Source of the DNA: Progne subis subis
Lineage: Eukaryota; Chordata; Aves; Passeriformes; Hirundinidae
Reading direction: 5' to 3'
NCBI GenBank assembly: GCA_022316685.1
Contig: JAKJHU010000036.1
Span: 2,615,036-2,679,035 of the forward strand
Length of the DNA: 64,000 nucleotides
Position numbers and translations under genes: made by a program
Notes under the pieces: generated by a model
The model's input: only the letters and a program-made list of their open reading frames with translations
Database searches by the model: none
Told to the model about the DNA's origin: nothing
Shown here: positions 39,600 to 50,500 of the stretch, in pieces
Layout: each line of letters starts with the position of its first letter
Numbering within the stretch: position 1 is the first letter of the stretch

Positions 39600-42500
39600 T
39601 TTGGCATAGAGCTTTGCAGAGGGACAGGACTCTAAAACCACCTGAATGCCAGGGAATTAAACCCGACAAGTCCAACATTAAGCGCAATGAAGTTTTGCTC
39701 CTTCTCCCGCTCCTGCTTTCCTTCTTCCACACAGCCAGCTTTCTCATGTCTCTCAGACAGACTCACATCCCATTGCCAAAGGTATGTTTTGGCCAGAGAC
39801 CAGGCACAGAGGCTGGCTGCCTCCCCAGGTGGGAGACAGCCACTCTCGTGCTTGGGCATTGGGGTGAGACTGTACAAACAAGTGCTCTCTGCCAGGCAGT
39901 TCCAGCTCCAGGCAGCTGCCTTTGTTCTGCCCCTCTCCTTGTCAGTGTCGCTCCCTCACCTGCCGCTGCCCTGTTCTGCTTGCAGTTCACAAAACTTGTT
40001 TTCAATCACCTCCAAGGAAAATGGCTATGTTCAAACCTCCTGCAAGCCAGATGTGCCCCACTGGTTGCCAGGTGAAATGTGCTAATCTTGAGGGACTTGA
40101 AATTTAGGATTGCGTTGAGAGTGTTCCTGCATATGACCTTGTGCAGCATTATCCCAGCTCTACTTCTTGCAAAAGCACAAGAATAAAGTCATTATGAATG
40201 AGTGGAAAAAGAATGAAACCAGAGAAGCAGCTGAGGCAGAGCTGTGTTGATCACACCAGGCTTTGTTTTCAGTATAATGTGGAGTCTCATACTCCTGTGG
40301 TGAGAGGTACCACTTTGAGACCACACGCTGTGCTTCCTCACAAAGAATTCACACCTTTTTTTGCTTCTCCTGTATCCTGTAATAAAAGTCTTTTAGACTG
40401 TGGTTGGTCTCTGTGTACTGGAAAAATGGTGGATGCAGTTGAGAAAGGAACCATGAAAGCTGTAGCATTCAATCTTAAGTGGAGCAAGCAGAACGTGCAA
40501 GTGAGCAAGCAGAATGGCAAAATCACTCCTTACAACTGTCTCAATAAAACTTCATGTTGTTGAACAGTAAAAGCATTTGTACTTTTATTATTCTAAGTTT
40601 CAATTAAAATCAGGAACAAAAAAACAACAGACCTGAACTGCATGTGAACAACTGATCAAGGACAATGATCACCCACACAAGACACATTTATCATATCACA
40701 CACCCATCGAACATCCAGCCACCCCATCTTTAAATAATCACTATGGGGATGCTGCATAGTTCATTCCTGAAATCAAAGTGTGAACCATAAGGGAAAAATC
40801 ACATGGCACCTTGCTGATACATGCTCTTGTACTGAACTCAGAATACAATGTACAGAGAGACCTCTGGCTTAATTAGCTGCCCACTGAGCTAGAGTTGGCT
40901 TCTTTTTTTCTGCATATGAAACCACAGAGCTTTCTTAGTACATTATTTCCACATGTGTTTATATTGCTATCCTTGCTCCTTGATCCAGCATTTAAATTGA
41001 GCATTCATACCTAAAAAAAAAAAAAAAAACCACATCAGCAAAATGTCTGTCCACTTAATGTGTCTATCAGCTCAGTCCTCCCTTTCCACCAGTGTGAGCC
41101 AGAAGAATCCCCAGGAAAATCCATGCAGTCTCCCTGGTTGGTGGCTGTCAAAAGTCAGATCTTTTTTGTGTCATTTTATTCCTCTTTATTAGGGATATGA
41201 TTTCTCATTGTTTGCTTCAGACATATTAAAATCCTCACTTACCTAAGCAGCTGTGCCTACTTGCACATGTATCTGCCAGACACTCCTTGTGTAGGAAGGG
41301 ATGGGATGTCTGCACAAATATTTACACTTGAGCTCTGGTTGCTTCTATATTTTACCGAGTAGCTTGCTCCAAAACCACTTTTCTAGAGACCGGTCTATCA
41401 TCAGAATACCTCATATTCGAAATTTGTTTTATTTAGGACTGTTATCAGCATTGAAACAGAAAAAAAATTATGAGAGAAAGCCTTACTAAAGTCTAACCAC
41501 TGTTCCTCCTCACGCACACAGCCAATCCTCGTACCACAGAAAGCCGTTAGATTGGTTAAAGATTATTTAGCTTCATAAATCTCTGCTGACAAGTCCCAAG
41601 TGCTTTTTATTCAACCTGAGTTTGAGCTGATAGCTACTTCTGCATGAGACCAAAGAAGATTTTAGTCTTGACAGCTCATAAAGGCTCTGAAGGAAAGGTA
41701 GATCTGTGACACATGAGCCGCTGACAGAAATGGCTACTGAATTTATAGGCGAGATGGTGAGGAGTCAGGGCAAAAGGGGTAAGTGAGGCTAAGCAGATCC
41801 GGACCTCAGAGTTGAAATGGGCCAGGAAGCTCTTTCCAGGGCAAGCAGGAGGAACAGCAAGGGAATTATGAGGAAAATTAGGAAAACACAGTGTCATGGA
41901 GACCAAACTTCTAGTCCACGAAAAATGGCAGTCAAAATAGCAGGTTCACCCAAAAAAACCCCTGCACATCTAGTTCAATTATGTTTCTATCAAATATTTT
42001 GGCATAAAAATTTCTTGGTGCACTTCCACTTCAGCAATTATTTCTGTATCTAGACCATTTTCTCTTTTTCACACAACAGTACAGTTTCTGATGTTCTCCA
42101 TCACCACAAGAAGCCTACCTGGAACTGAGCTCATCACATAAGACTATACTGACATGACTGTTTACAGCCCAACCAGGGAAGCCACTGCTGTAACACTTTT
42201 TAAAAATTTTATTTTATTTATATTATTTAATTCTGAGCTTTAAAACACACATGAGGAAACCTCTAAGAAGTGCTGAGGATGGGTAGTGGTCAGCAGTGTA
42301 CAGAAACTGTGATCTACTACAAGTAGCTGTATTGTTAAACAAGAAAACATTAGACATATATTATTAAAATTCATCTTTAATAGCATTTAAAAATAGCTAT
42401 TGCAAACTTTATTTGAAGAAAAATAAACAAATTACAATCTTCCAAAGTCCTTTGAAACAGTCTAGCTCCTTAACATTTGCTTTATTACTTTAAAAGACAA

Positions 42501-43502
42501 GCTATTTGCACAGTTGACATGTTAGTTCACCTCTGTTTGCTCAAAACAGCTCATAAAAGCATTCTTTTTCTATGATTTCTGATTTGATGAACAGTGGAAA
42601 TGAGAATGATGATCCTAATTTAAATCAAATTGGGTATCAAATTGGGTATCTGACTATGTCTCATGGCAATCAAGAATTTTAATCCAAATTTTTTAAGGCC
42701 TGATATGGAAAAAGAAGAGATGTGACAGTCAATAGAACATTATACCTGCTTATACTTCCACTGAGACACTGTATTTTTATTTTCTTCTTTGTATTTAGTA
42801 TCCCATACAACCTAACAAAACTAAAAACCACAACAAAACAACCCAGGTCATAATATAACATTATAAGATATAAGAATGCCGATGAAGTTTTTGGGTAGCT
42901 ACTAAGAAATACAACAATTATTTAAATTTAAAGGTACATCCTAAACTGGACAACTGGTGACTCAAATGCAGCACATAAGGAATTCATGCTCATACCTATC
43001 TGAAAACAAGCTATCTATAGGAAAAAATAGTCATTAGATTAATCTAATACAGCACACTATCAGCCTTTATTGCCTAGAATAGCAGAAGAACAATGGCATT
43101 TCCATTTGGCACACAAGTACATTAAAATTAATAGGAAATAATATGTAAGTGAAATATTTTGATATGGGGAAAACATCTACTGTTATATTTGATGGATCAG
43201 TTAAGCATCTAATTTCAAAATCTTCAGATCACATAGAGTTGGTTCACTGCATAAGGACTTATGGTAGAAGAAGAAATTTTATAACAAAATTATTATTAGT
43301 CATTAGAACTTACTATTGAATCCTCTTTCTTAGCATTTCAGACATAAAAATTATGCCACTAGGCACTAGTTGTGTTCCTAATATATTTTTTCCTAAAAAT
43401 AGATGTTTCCACACTGCAGAACACTATAATGGCTATGTACTATGCACATGCTTGATGAACCGGAGCATGTGGGATGGAAGCTAACTGGGAATACCTGCTT
43501 GT
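39600..43502. other. Intergenic, no gene seen
   Basis: This holds a moderately GC-rich patch (39600-40090) and a frame at 40198-40563 (121 codons) whose stop is followed by AT-rich sequence. Neither resembles a known family. An exact 12-bp tandem duplication lies at 42624-42647. Confidence 0.5.
42624..42647. repeat. Exact 12-bp tandem duplication
   Basis: ATCAAATTGGGT occurs twice in a row, followed by ATC. Confidence 0.9.
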
Positions 43503-43742
43503 GTTTGATAAGAGTTGTGCCAGGGGAGGTCTAGATTGGGTATTAGGAAAAAATTCTTCACTGTCAAGCATCAGAACAGGCTTCCAATGGGAGCAGCGGT
43601 GTCACCATCCCTGGGGGCATTTAGAAAGAGTGTAGATGTGGCACTTGGAGACACAGTTTAGTCACAGGACTCGGCAAAGCTGGCTTAATGGTTGGACCCA
43701 ATGATTTTAAAGGTCTTTTCCAACATAAATAATTCTATGGTG
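43503..43742 (+). mobile_element. CR1 LINE 3' end fragment, plus orientation
   Basis: GTGCCAGGGGAGGTCTAGAT, then TATTAGGAAAAAATTCTTCA, CACCATCCCTGGGGGCATTT, GATGTGGCACTTGGAGACA and AATGATTTTAAAGGTCTTTT follow the CR1 3' UTR consensus closely, ending CAACATAAATAATTCTATGG. It is the same subfamily type as the 0.8-kb copy. Only the last 240 bp are present. Confidence 0.92.
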
Positions 43743-46700
43743 GTGCCATGCTGGGAACCAAACCAGCCATGGAGCTGGCTCAGTATGCAGGTTCTGATGT
43801 GCTCTAAACCTGTTAAGCAGCACTCATCCCGTCTTCTATACAACAGCATTTAGCATAGATCTCTAAATGACACCTACAATGAAACCTGCAGAGAAACCCT
43901 CAGCTAAGGTCATGGATGACAGGAGAAGCAGAATTTGGGGGGAACACCTTGAAAATACATTATATAGTTTTGTTTTAGACTCAATCCTAAATAAGTATCT
44001 CTTACTGATTCAATAGCATATTAAGGACCCTAGACAGACCATGTCCATTGACACCCTGTGGCTGTAAAGGGGGTGGGAAGTACCAGAGTACATTCAGATT
44101 TCAATGAACAGCAGAAATGTTCAGACAATACAATCCATCAAAAAATACCTTTTCATGACTGTTTTTAGTATCACTTCTTAAAGCTCCTTGTAGACCTTAT
44201 TGCAAAAGAGTTCCAAAAGAATTTTTGCTATAAGGTTTCCTATTAACTTCAGTGGAAGCATGGCCCCCCCTAACATAAAGGGATGTTGTAGAGCAATGGG
44301 GATAATACATATGCTGAGCATTTGTGTAGAAGTTCCTAGACAACAAGGAAAACAAAAAAAAAAAAAAAAAACCCACTATTCCAAATAATATTCCATTTGT
44401 GCGGCTCTATTCACTGCCAACACAGTACAAATTTTATCCTCTGCAATTCATTCAAAGCACCAGCCACTACTGCAAAGTGACTGAAGGCACTGATGTAGGA
44501 ATGTTAAAGGCCACCTGGTGTAAACATTTGTTCGAAGTCATACAATGTACACTGTTCCTTTAAAATAGCTTGATAGAGATGCAGATTTGGATTATTGCAG
44601 CTCACAATAATATGCCTGCTGTAGAGAATAAAGTAAAATAAAAGAGGATGTTTATTCACTGACTCCAACAATTTCCCTGACACGGTGCATTATGACTGAT
44701 GATTCTTAATATAGTGTGCAAGACAGCCAGAAGTCATTTAAGAACATGTGTTGTTTGTCTCAAAAACAAATGTAAGGGAATACTAGTAAAAGCTGCACTG
44801 TCCAAAACTCAACTCAGTTTAAATCCGTTTTTCTTGGAGGATTTTCAGGAAGATTGGACTGCATGCAAAGCAGAACTGATTTATTCCTACTATCTACTGC
44901 ACAAGAGCAATTTATCTCTGGTACATCTTGTCTAGAAAATAAGCCCCTTTATCCTATCATTAATCAGGTACCAATGTCCCTATTACAAATTCCGCATATA
45001 GTAAAACCTGGATGTATGTGAGCTTTGGGTTTTTGAAATTATATTGGTGGGAGGCAAATGACATATCAAGTCTGCTGTTTTCAAAGACAAGAGCAGACCA
45101 ACTTTCATAGGTCACAAGAAAATCAAACCCACAGCAAAACGCATCCCAGTTTAGACGAGGTTTTTTTTCCAGATCTTCCTCTTGGCACAGTTTGATTTAT
45201 GCTCCCATAAATGAATAAAGGATTTGAGACGCAGAGATGTGTTTAAGTCTGTATCTTCGTTTCCCTCAGCTTTGGACCCAGGTAACCAAGTGAATGGCTT
45301 ACAGAGGGTGAGATCCTGCATCTTACTAACTAAGCAGTGTGTTTGGCTTCAATAAATACATTACTACATGTGGGTCAGAGCAGCACACACACTCTGCTCA
45401 GGCACTAATTAACTACTCAGAAGGCTAAATCCAAAATACACCAAGGACAAGTGAAAAGCATGAATGACCATGAAGAACCAGGCCTAAGCTCTGCCTGAGG
45501 AGCAGGACAGAACCCCAAATTTGTGGAAAAACATTGTAAATTCCAAAAACAGGTGAAGTTAAACAAATAACTCCATCTAAGCTAGTTCTGCAGTTAAAAC
45601 CTATACATCGGTATTAGAAGGTACCCCCAGTTCAGGAAGTTCAGGCCTCTTCCCATGCTATTATGCAAAATTTTCTTTGTGAACAACATTATAGATGTGC
45701 ATAAATAGAAAAATATACATTTTAAGCAATAGCAAAAATTGAGTAAGAATTAGAAATTGCTCAAGGAAAGTGACTCCCATATTATTACATGTGCACAAAA
45801 ACACACTCCGTCTCAAAAAGGTATGAAAGAAAGAGAATCAATGGAAATTATGATTTCCATCTCTCTTAGTCAGCATGACAGCTATTAACTTCATTTTAGT
45901 AACTATGAGTGTAACAGCTTGGCTTCCTTATCAAAAAGAAGTAAGCATGAGATATTACAGGTAGTGTGCAAGAAGCACAGATTGGCTGCCAGACAAGGAA
46001 GGCATTCATACACTCACCCAGGAGCAACAAGCTCCTAAACTCACAAATTTCCACACTCACTGAGATCTGTATTTCTCCCCATGTGCAAAAAGCAGGTTTG
46101 GGTGTAAAAGTGCCTGCTACTTTTCACCATTCCCCTCCTCCATTCCACTTCAGCAGAACACTTGAGCATAAATAGACGTGGTTAAAGTTAAGCAAGCATG
46201 TGAATTGTTTGGCTGGACTGAATGCATATGCAGTCCATGCCTCCTAAAAGTCTCTCCCACCACCAGATAAAGGGCACAGATGGCATCCAGGGCCACCAAC
46301 TCACGTGGCACTGAGAGCAGTAAATAACTGTTTGGGGTTATGCCACCTGAACTGTTGATGAGATGACACTGAAAGCACAAGACATAAATGATGCCCCAGA
46401 GTGACATTTCTAGAGACATCGAAAAACCAGAACAGGTTTGAAGCAAACTTCCTTCATCTGGTCATTAAATATATGCCAGCTGACACCAGCATTCTCACAT
46501 GGAAAGAGAATTGCATTTGTTTCTGAATAACCCTGGAAAAATGAAGTCTGAAAATCAGACTTTACCTCTGATGCATTTACAGTAAAAAGCCTTTCAAAGT
46601 AAAATGCATGAGAACATCCTGAGGCCTTATTTTCAAGCATGATTAGCTTATGAATTGACAAAAAAAAAAAAAAAAATCTGTCTATCTTCTCTGTAATGGT

Positions 46701-46790
46701 TAAAAAAAAGAAGAAGACAGACAAGTTTCTGGAGCATTCAGCAGTTTGTAAATGCAGTACTTTTTGGCTCTTGGATCTGCTCTGAAGCCA

Positions 46791-46829
<39 letters not shown>
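43743..46829. other. Downstream flank of CD109, no further feature seen
   Basis: AT-rich sequence with A/T tracts (for example 46795-46828). It may include distal 3' UTR if the AATAAA at 44885-44880 (minus) is used. No coding sequence recognised. Confidence 0.45.
46795..46828. repeat. Homopolymer T tract, 34 bp
   Basis: An uninterrupted T run. On the minus strand it is an A run about 490 nt past the CD109 stop codon. Confidence 0.95.
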
Positions 46830-46833
<4 letters not shown>

Positions 46834-47320
46834 TATCCCATATGAGAGCACACAGAGAAATTCAGTATTAATGTTAAGTGTCACATCTTCAGAAAAGAGC
46901 AAAGTGAGCCCTGGTACCAAGCTTATCAACACCCTAATGGAGATGCAGATAGTGTTTTGGAAAAGTATGGTAAAATAACATGCATCCCTAAAAAAAACGA
47001 GCACAGTTGGAAGCTGGGGTATAACCGAAGTGGGAATATGGAGCTAAGTTTACTTTTTATCACACTGCTTTCTCAGTAACTCTGTGCTTCTTCAGAAAAT
47101 AAATTCAGTATGAAACTAACACTTGGAAAGCTTTTCCAGCAGACACTTGCAGAAGTTTTCTGGCACAGCCAGAAATTTACCATATGGGCCAGCCCAGTTC
47201 TCCCTGAACACAGCAGGAGTTTGGTCATGGTAATCACTAAAGACGGGCTGGTATCTGAACATAAAATTTTCTTTGGATAATTTATGGAAACCTTAGATGT
47301 GAAACATAATCTGTTTCCTT
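46830..47320 (-). other. CD109: Proximal 3' UTR of CD109 (end not defined)
   Basis: This sequence follows the TAA of the terminal exon on the minus strand. I saw no canonical AATAAA on this strand in these 490 bases. The first weak candidate is ATTAAA at 46831-46826, abutting a 34-base A tract, where it could be trivial. The next canonical AATAAA I noticed on this strand is at 44885-44880, which would give a 3' UTR of about 2.4 kb. The true end cannot be fixed from sequence. Confidence 0.4.
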
Positions 47321-47511
47321 TTACAGCATCCAACTGCACAGCAAGTTTACATGAAGGACAAAGAGCACACAGAACAAGGAGGCCAATGAAGAGTGCTGAA
47401 GCAAGGCTGCAGAACCATCTCGGTGGCAAAGGTTGCAATCACTTTCACAGAAGTCACAAGAGGTTATACTTTGCATTACTTCTGAATTATAGCTTCTCAC
47501 TGCTCTTCTCC
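47321..47511 (-). CDS. CD109: CD109 terminal coding exon: Cys-rich tail and GPI-anchor signal
   Basis: The acceptor TTTCTGAACAG precedes GG, completing AGG (Arg). The exon encodes RRRAVRSYNSEVMQS, then SCDFCESDCNLC, then HRDGSAALLQHSS and a strongly hydrophobic C-terminus (LASLFCVLFVLHVNLL then CSWML), ending in TAA at 47323-47321. Human CD109 has RRQAVRSYNSEVKLSSCDLC, a second CRPC-type pair, then DGASGS and a hydrophobic GPI signal. The likely omega site is in the small-residue DGSAA stretch. The hydrophobic segment has no cytoplasmic tail, as expected for GPI transfer in the ER. The assignment rests on the phase match to exon H and the conserved RRxAVRSYNSEV. Confidence 0.93.
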
Positions 47512-50500
47512 CTGTTCAGAAAGGTTATTTAACATTAGTTAATGAACTTCTGAAAATTAACCAAGAACCTAGTTTCAAAAAGAAATCATTTTTAATGGAC
47601 GCACTAAACTCTGATGTAGACCTCATCATACACTGCAGAACACTTCCCTGAGCTGGTATTTAAGCCCCGTCATTACTCATTTTACTTCACCCAGAACACC
47701 TCAATGTATTCAGGCCAATGCCTGGTGAAAGGCACACTTTCATAGACACAATCTCAACTGTTAGACACAATCTGTTCCACAAACCTTGGACAAACGTTTT
47801 CAAAGGGATTTTGCCCCTACCTACATGACAAAGGAACTCAGATGCTTCACCTGGCAGGTTGTTGGCTATAACATTTAAGAGCAAGGTCGTAAATGAAATT
47901 AAAGAAATTACGGCACTGATTACATCATATAAATGTTGGTCCTTAATATCAGATGTTGCCATATTATATAAGCTTCTGTGAGATGTTTACAGCTCTGACT
48001 GAATTTTCTCACAGTTTCCTGATGTAAACATCTTGTTTTTCCACATTCCCTTCTGAAGATAGCCAACTGATGAACTTCTAGCCTGGCCAGTGGGATGGAA
48101 AGGTGGTAGCCTTGTTCTCCAATCCCTGGTCATTCTTCAAAACCTATAAAGTGAGGTCTTTGTAAACAATAAAGGTCTTTCCTTCTTCAGCCTTCATTTT
48201 GTGTGGAGTCAAATCTGTGAGTATTTACTTGTGTCCACTAGTGACACAATTAGTTTGCTAACTGAGAATTTATGGACTAAATTTATTTAAATAGAATGAA
48301 AATATTTACATATGTGCATTTACCTGTGACTTTACAACAAGCATAATTATTAGCCTCTCTAATGGCATTCTTATAAAATATTAGGTCCTTAGGTCCTATC
48401 CTGACCTGATATCAGTCCATTCCTATAAAAGATTATGCTCTTCCCCAGGAACTGGAAATTCATTTCGGCCATAAATCTATGGCCGAAGTCTTAACGTGTT
48501 TCTCTCAAATAAAAACTTGCTGTAATTTTTTTAAACCACTAGCCCTTAAAACATGCTCTAATTAATAGACAACGTACTTAAAACCAATAATTTCCTATTT
48601 TACTTTAAAGTTCTATGAATGAACAAGAGTTTCAGCCTATATAGAATAAATGTGATCTTCATCTAGCTGAAGTAGCACACATCATGGTTGATTGTCTTTT
48701 GTATTGTGCTAAAAAAACATTAAAAAATTGCCTATACCACTTTTTTGTGCCTTATCTCAAACCAAGCCCAAATCCTTAATAATGTACCAGGTGGTTCATG
48801 TAACCTAGTATATTCTCCAGCAGCCTTTAATATTTTCTTTCTTTTAATTTTGCCAAAGAGCTTTGTACATTGTTGCCTATCTCTAAAACACACTCCACAC
48901 AACACGTACTACATAATACATGTAATACATTCATACACAGAAACAAAACAAAAAGCCCCAAAACCACAAACAAACAAGCAAACCAACCCAAATCCACCTC
49001 TCCCTCCAAAAACACCCTTTGAAATTGCTCTTCCAATGTACACCTTTTTTTAGGTAATAACAGAAGTCAAAACATTGACATTTTCTCCCATGAAGCACTC
49101 TTAGCTTAAGTAAGAAACAGATGGCAAAGCTACTTGAGAGGTAATTATTAACTTGCGAGGTGAATCACAGTGAAGCTCTTGCTTCATATTGATAGTTTTG
49201 GGAAGATATTGGGCCAGACAATTTTCAACAGTTAAGGAACCAACCCATTAGGACAATAGATATGTGAAAACACTATCACTCGTTAGCAAATCAGGCGTGC
49301 TAATGTCCAAAAAGACTACAGTTCAATGCAGCTTTTTCTCAACTAAAATTTCCCCTATTCCTACCAGAAGAAACTTTCTTTTAAACTTCTAAATAATTAA
49401 GTACCATTTGAAATGACTGACACTTACTAGGTTCATAGTAATCCACTACAGTCACTGAAGCATCTTGGATATTTGCCACCTTGAAGTCTCTCACAGCCGG
49501 AATATCCACACAAACCCGTGTTTCATTTAGCTAGAAAAACAGAAGAGAAACATCCTGAGAACCCTGGGGATGGTGGCTTCATGGAAGAGGTGAGGACTTT
49601 TAGCTCAGTGGTAGTCCATTCCTAAAGGCTTAAGAGTCAGGATGCATATAAAGATGCTTATCTCATTTACAGTCATTCTGGTCAAAATATAGACTTCTTG
49701 AAACATCAGCCTTCTTATGTGTGATTTTTAAGAGACCTTATTTAGAAATTACAAATACAATTGAGTTGCACCTATCCAATCAGCCTCACTAAAAACCAGA
49801 GAACTATTAATTCCATGTAATAGCAGATGTTGATTTCCCCAAAGAATACAATCATAATGTCTTTCCAAATTTAAGCCTGACACTGTCAGAGTCAAGATTA
49901 ACATCACCACAAACACATTTCTTTGTTATTTCCAACTTACAGAGTCTAAGTATAGGTTGACTTTTCCATTGTCTTTTTCTATCTTCTTAACTGTATTGTC
50001 TAATGGAACAAAATCTGGTGACACAGAGAAACCACTGAGTAAGCCAACCTCCATGAGGACCATACCGCTACTGGGAGCCGTGCCAGAACCAAAGTACCTT
50101 TTCAAAACACAGAGACAAAGAAACTTTTAGTAGAAATACAGTAGCCCACTCTCCAAAGAAAACATTTGATCTTTAAGTCCCAGCTAATGAAGTAATAATG
50201 CTTAAGAATACTTAGGAAACAAATGGAACAAAATACTGACAAGAAAATTTCTAATGATAAAGAGCTAATAAGTAATTTCTCAATTATTTTTCCTGCTAAT
50301 TTTAGCCGCATACGCAAAAGCTGAATTAGCACTGAGAAAACTGCAATACAAAAATCATGTGAGAGACTATATCGACACCATGAGGAATTTTCAATCAGCA
50401 TCTATTAGTACCAGTTTATATTACAAATATGCAGAAATTGTTGCAATCAAGCACATTTCAAAAGAGGCAATTAAGAAACTACTGTAGGAATTCTTGTACT

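Larger units (their letters stand above)
47512..49427 (-). other. CD109: Last intron of CD109 (1916 bp)
   Basis: The donor is GTAAGTG after 49428 and the acceptor is CTGAACAG before 47511. The intron contains the solo LTR at 47977-48246 in antisense orientation. No other element was recognised. Confidence 0.9.

Noticed and set aside
46150..46446. Minus-strand frame considered as a further CD109 exon
   Set aside because: It has no similarity to the A2M family, and the stop codon of CD109 is already reached at 47321.
47073..47438. Minus-strand 121-codon frame with a hydrophobic segment (LFIGLLVLCALCPS)
   Set aside because: It overlaps the real terminal CD109 exon in another frame. The phase-matched frame gives the conserved RRRAVRSYNSEV tail.
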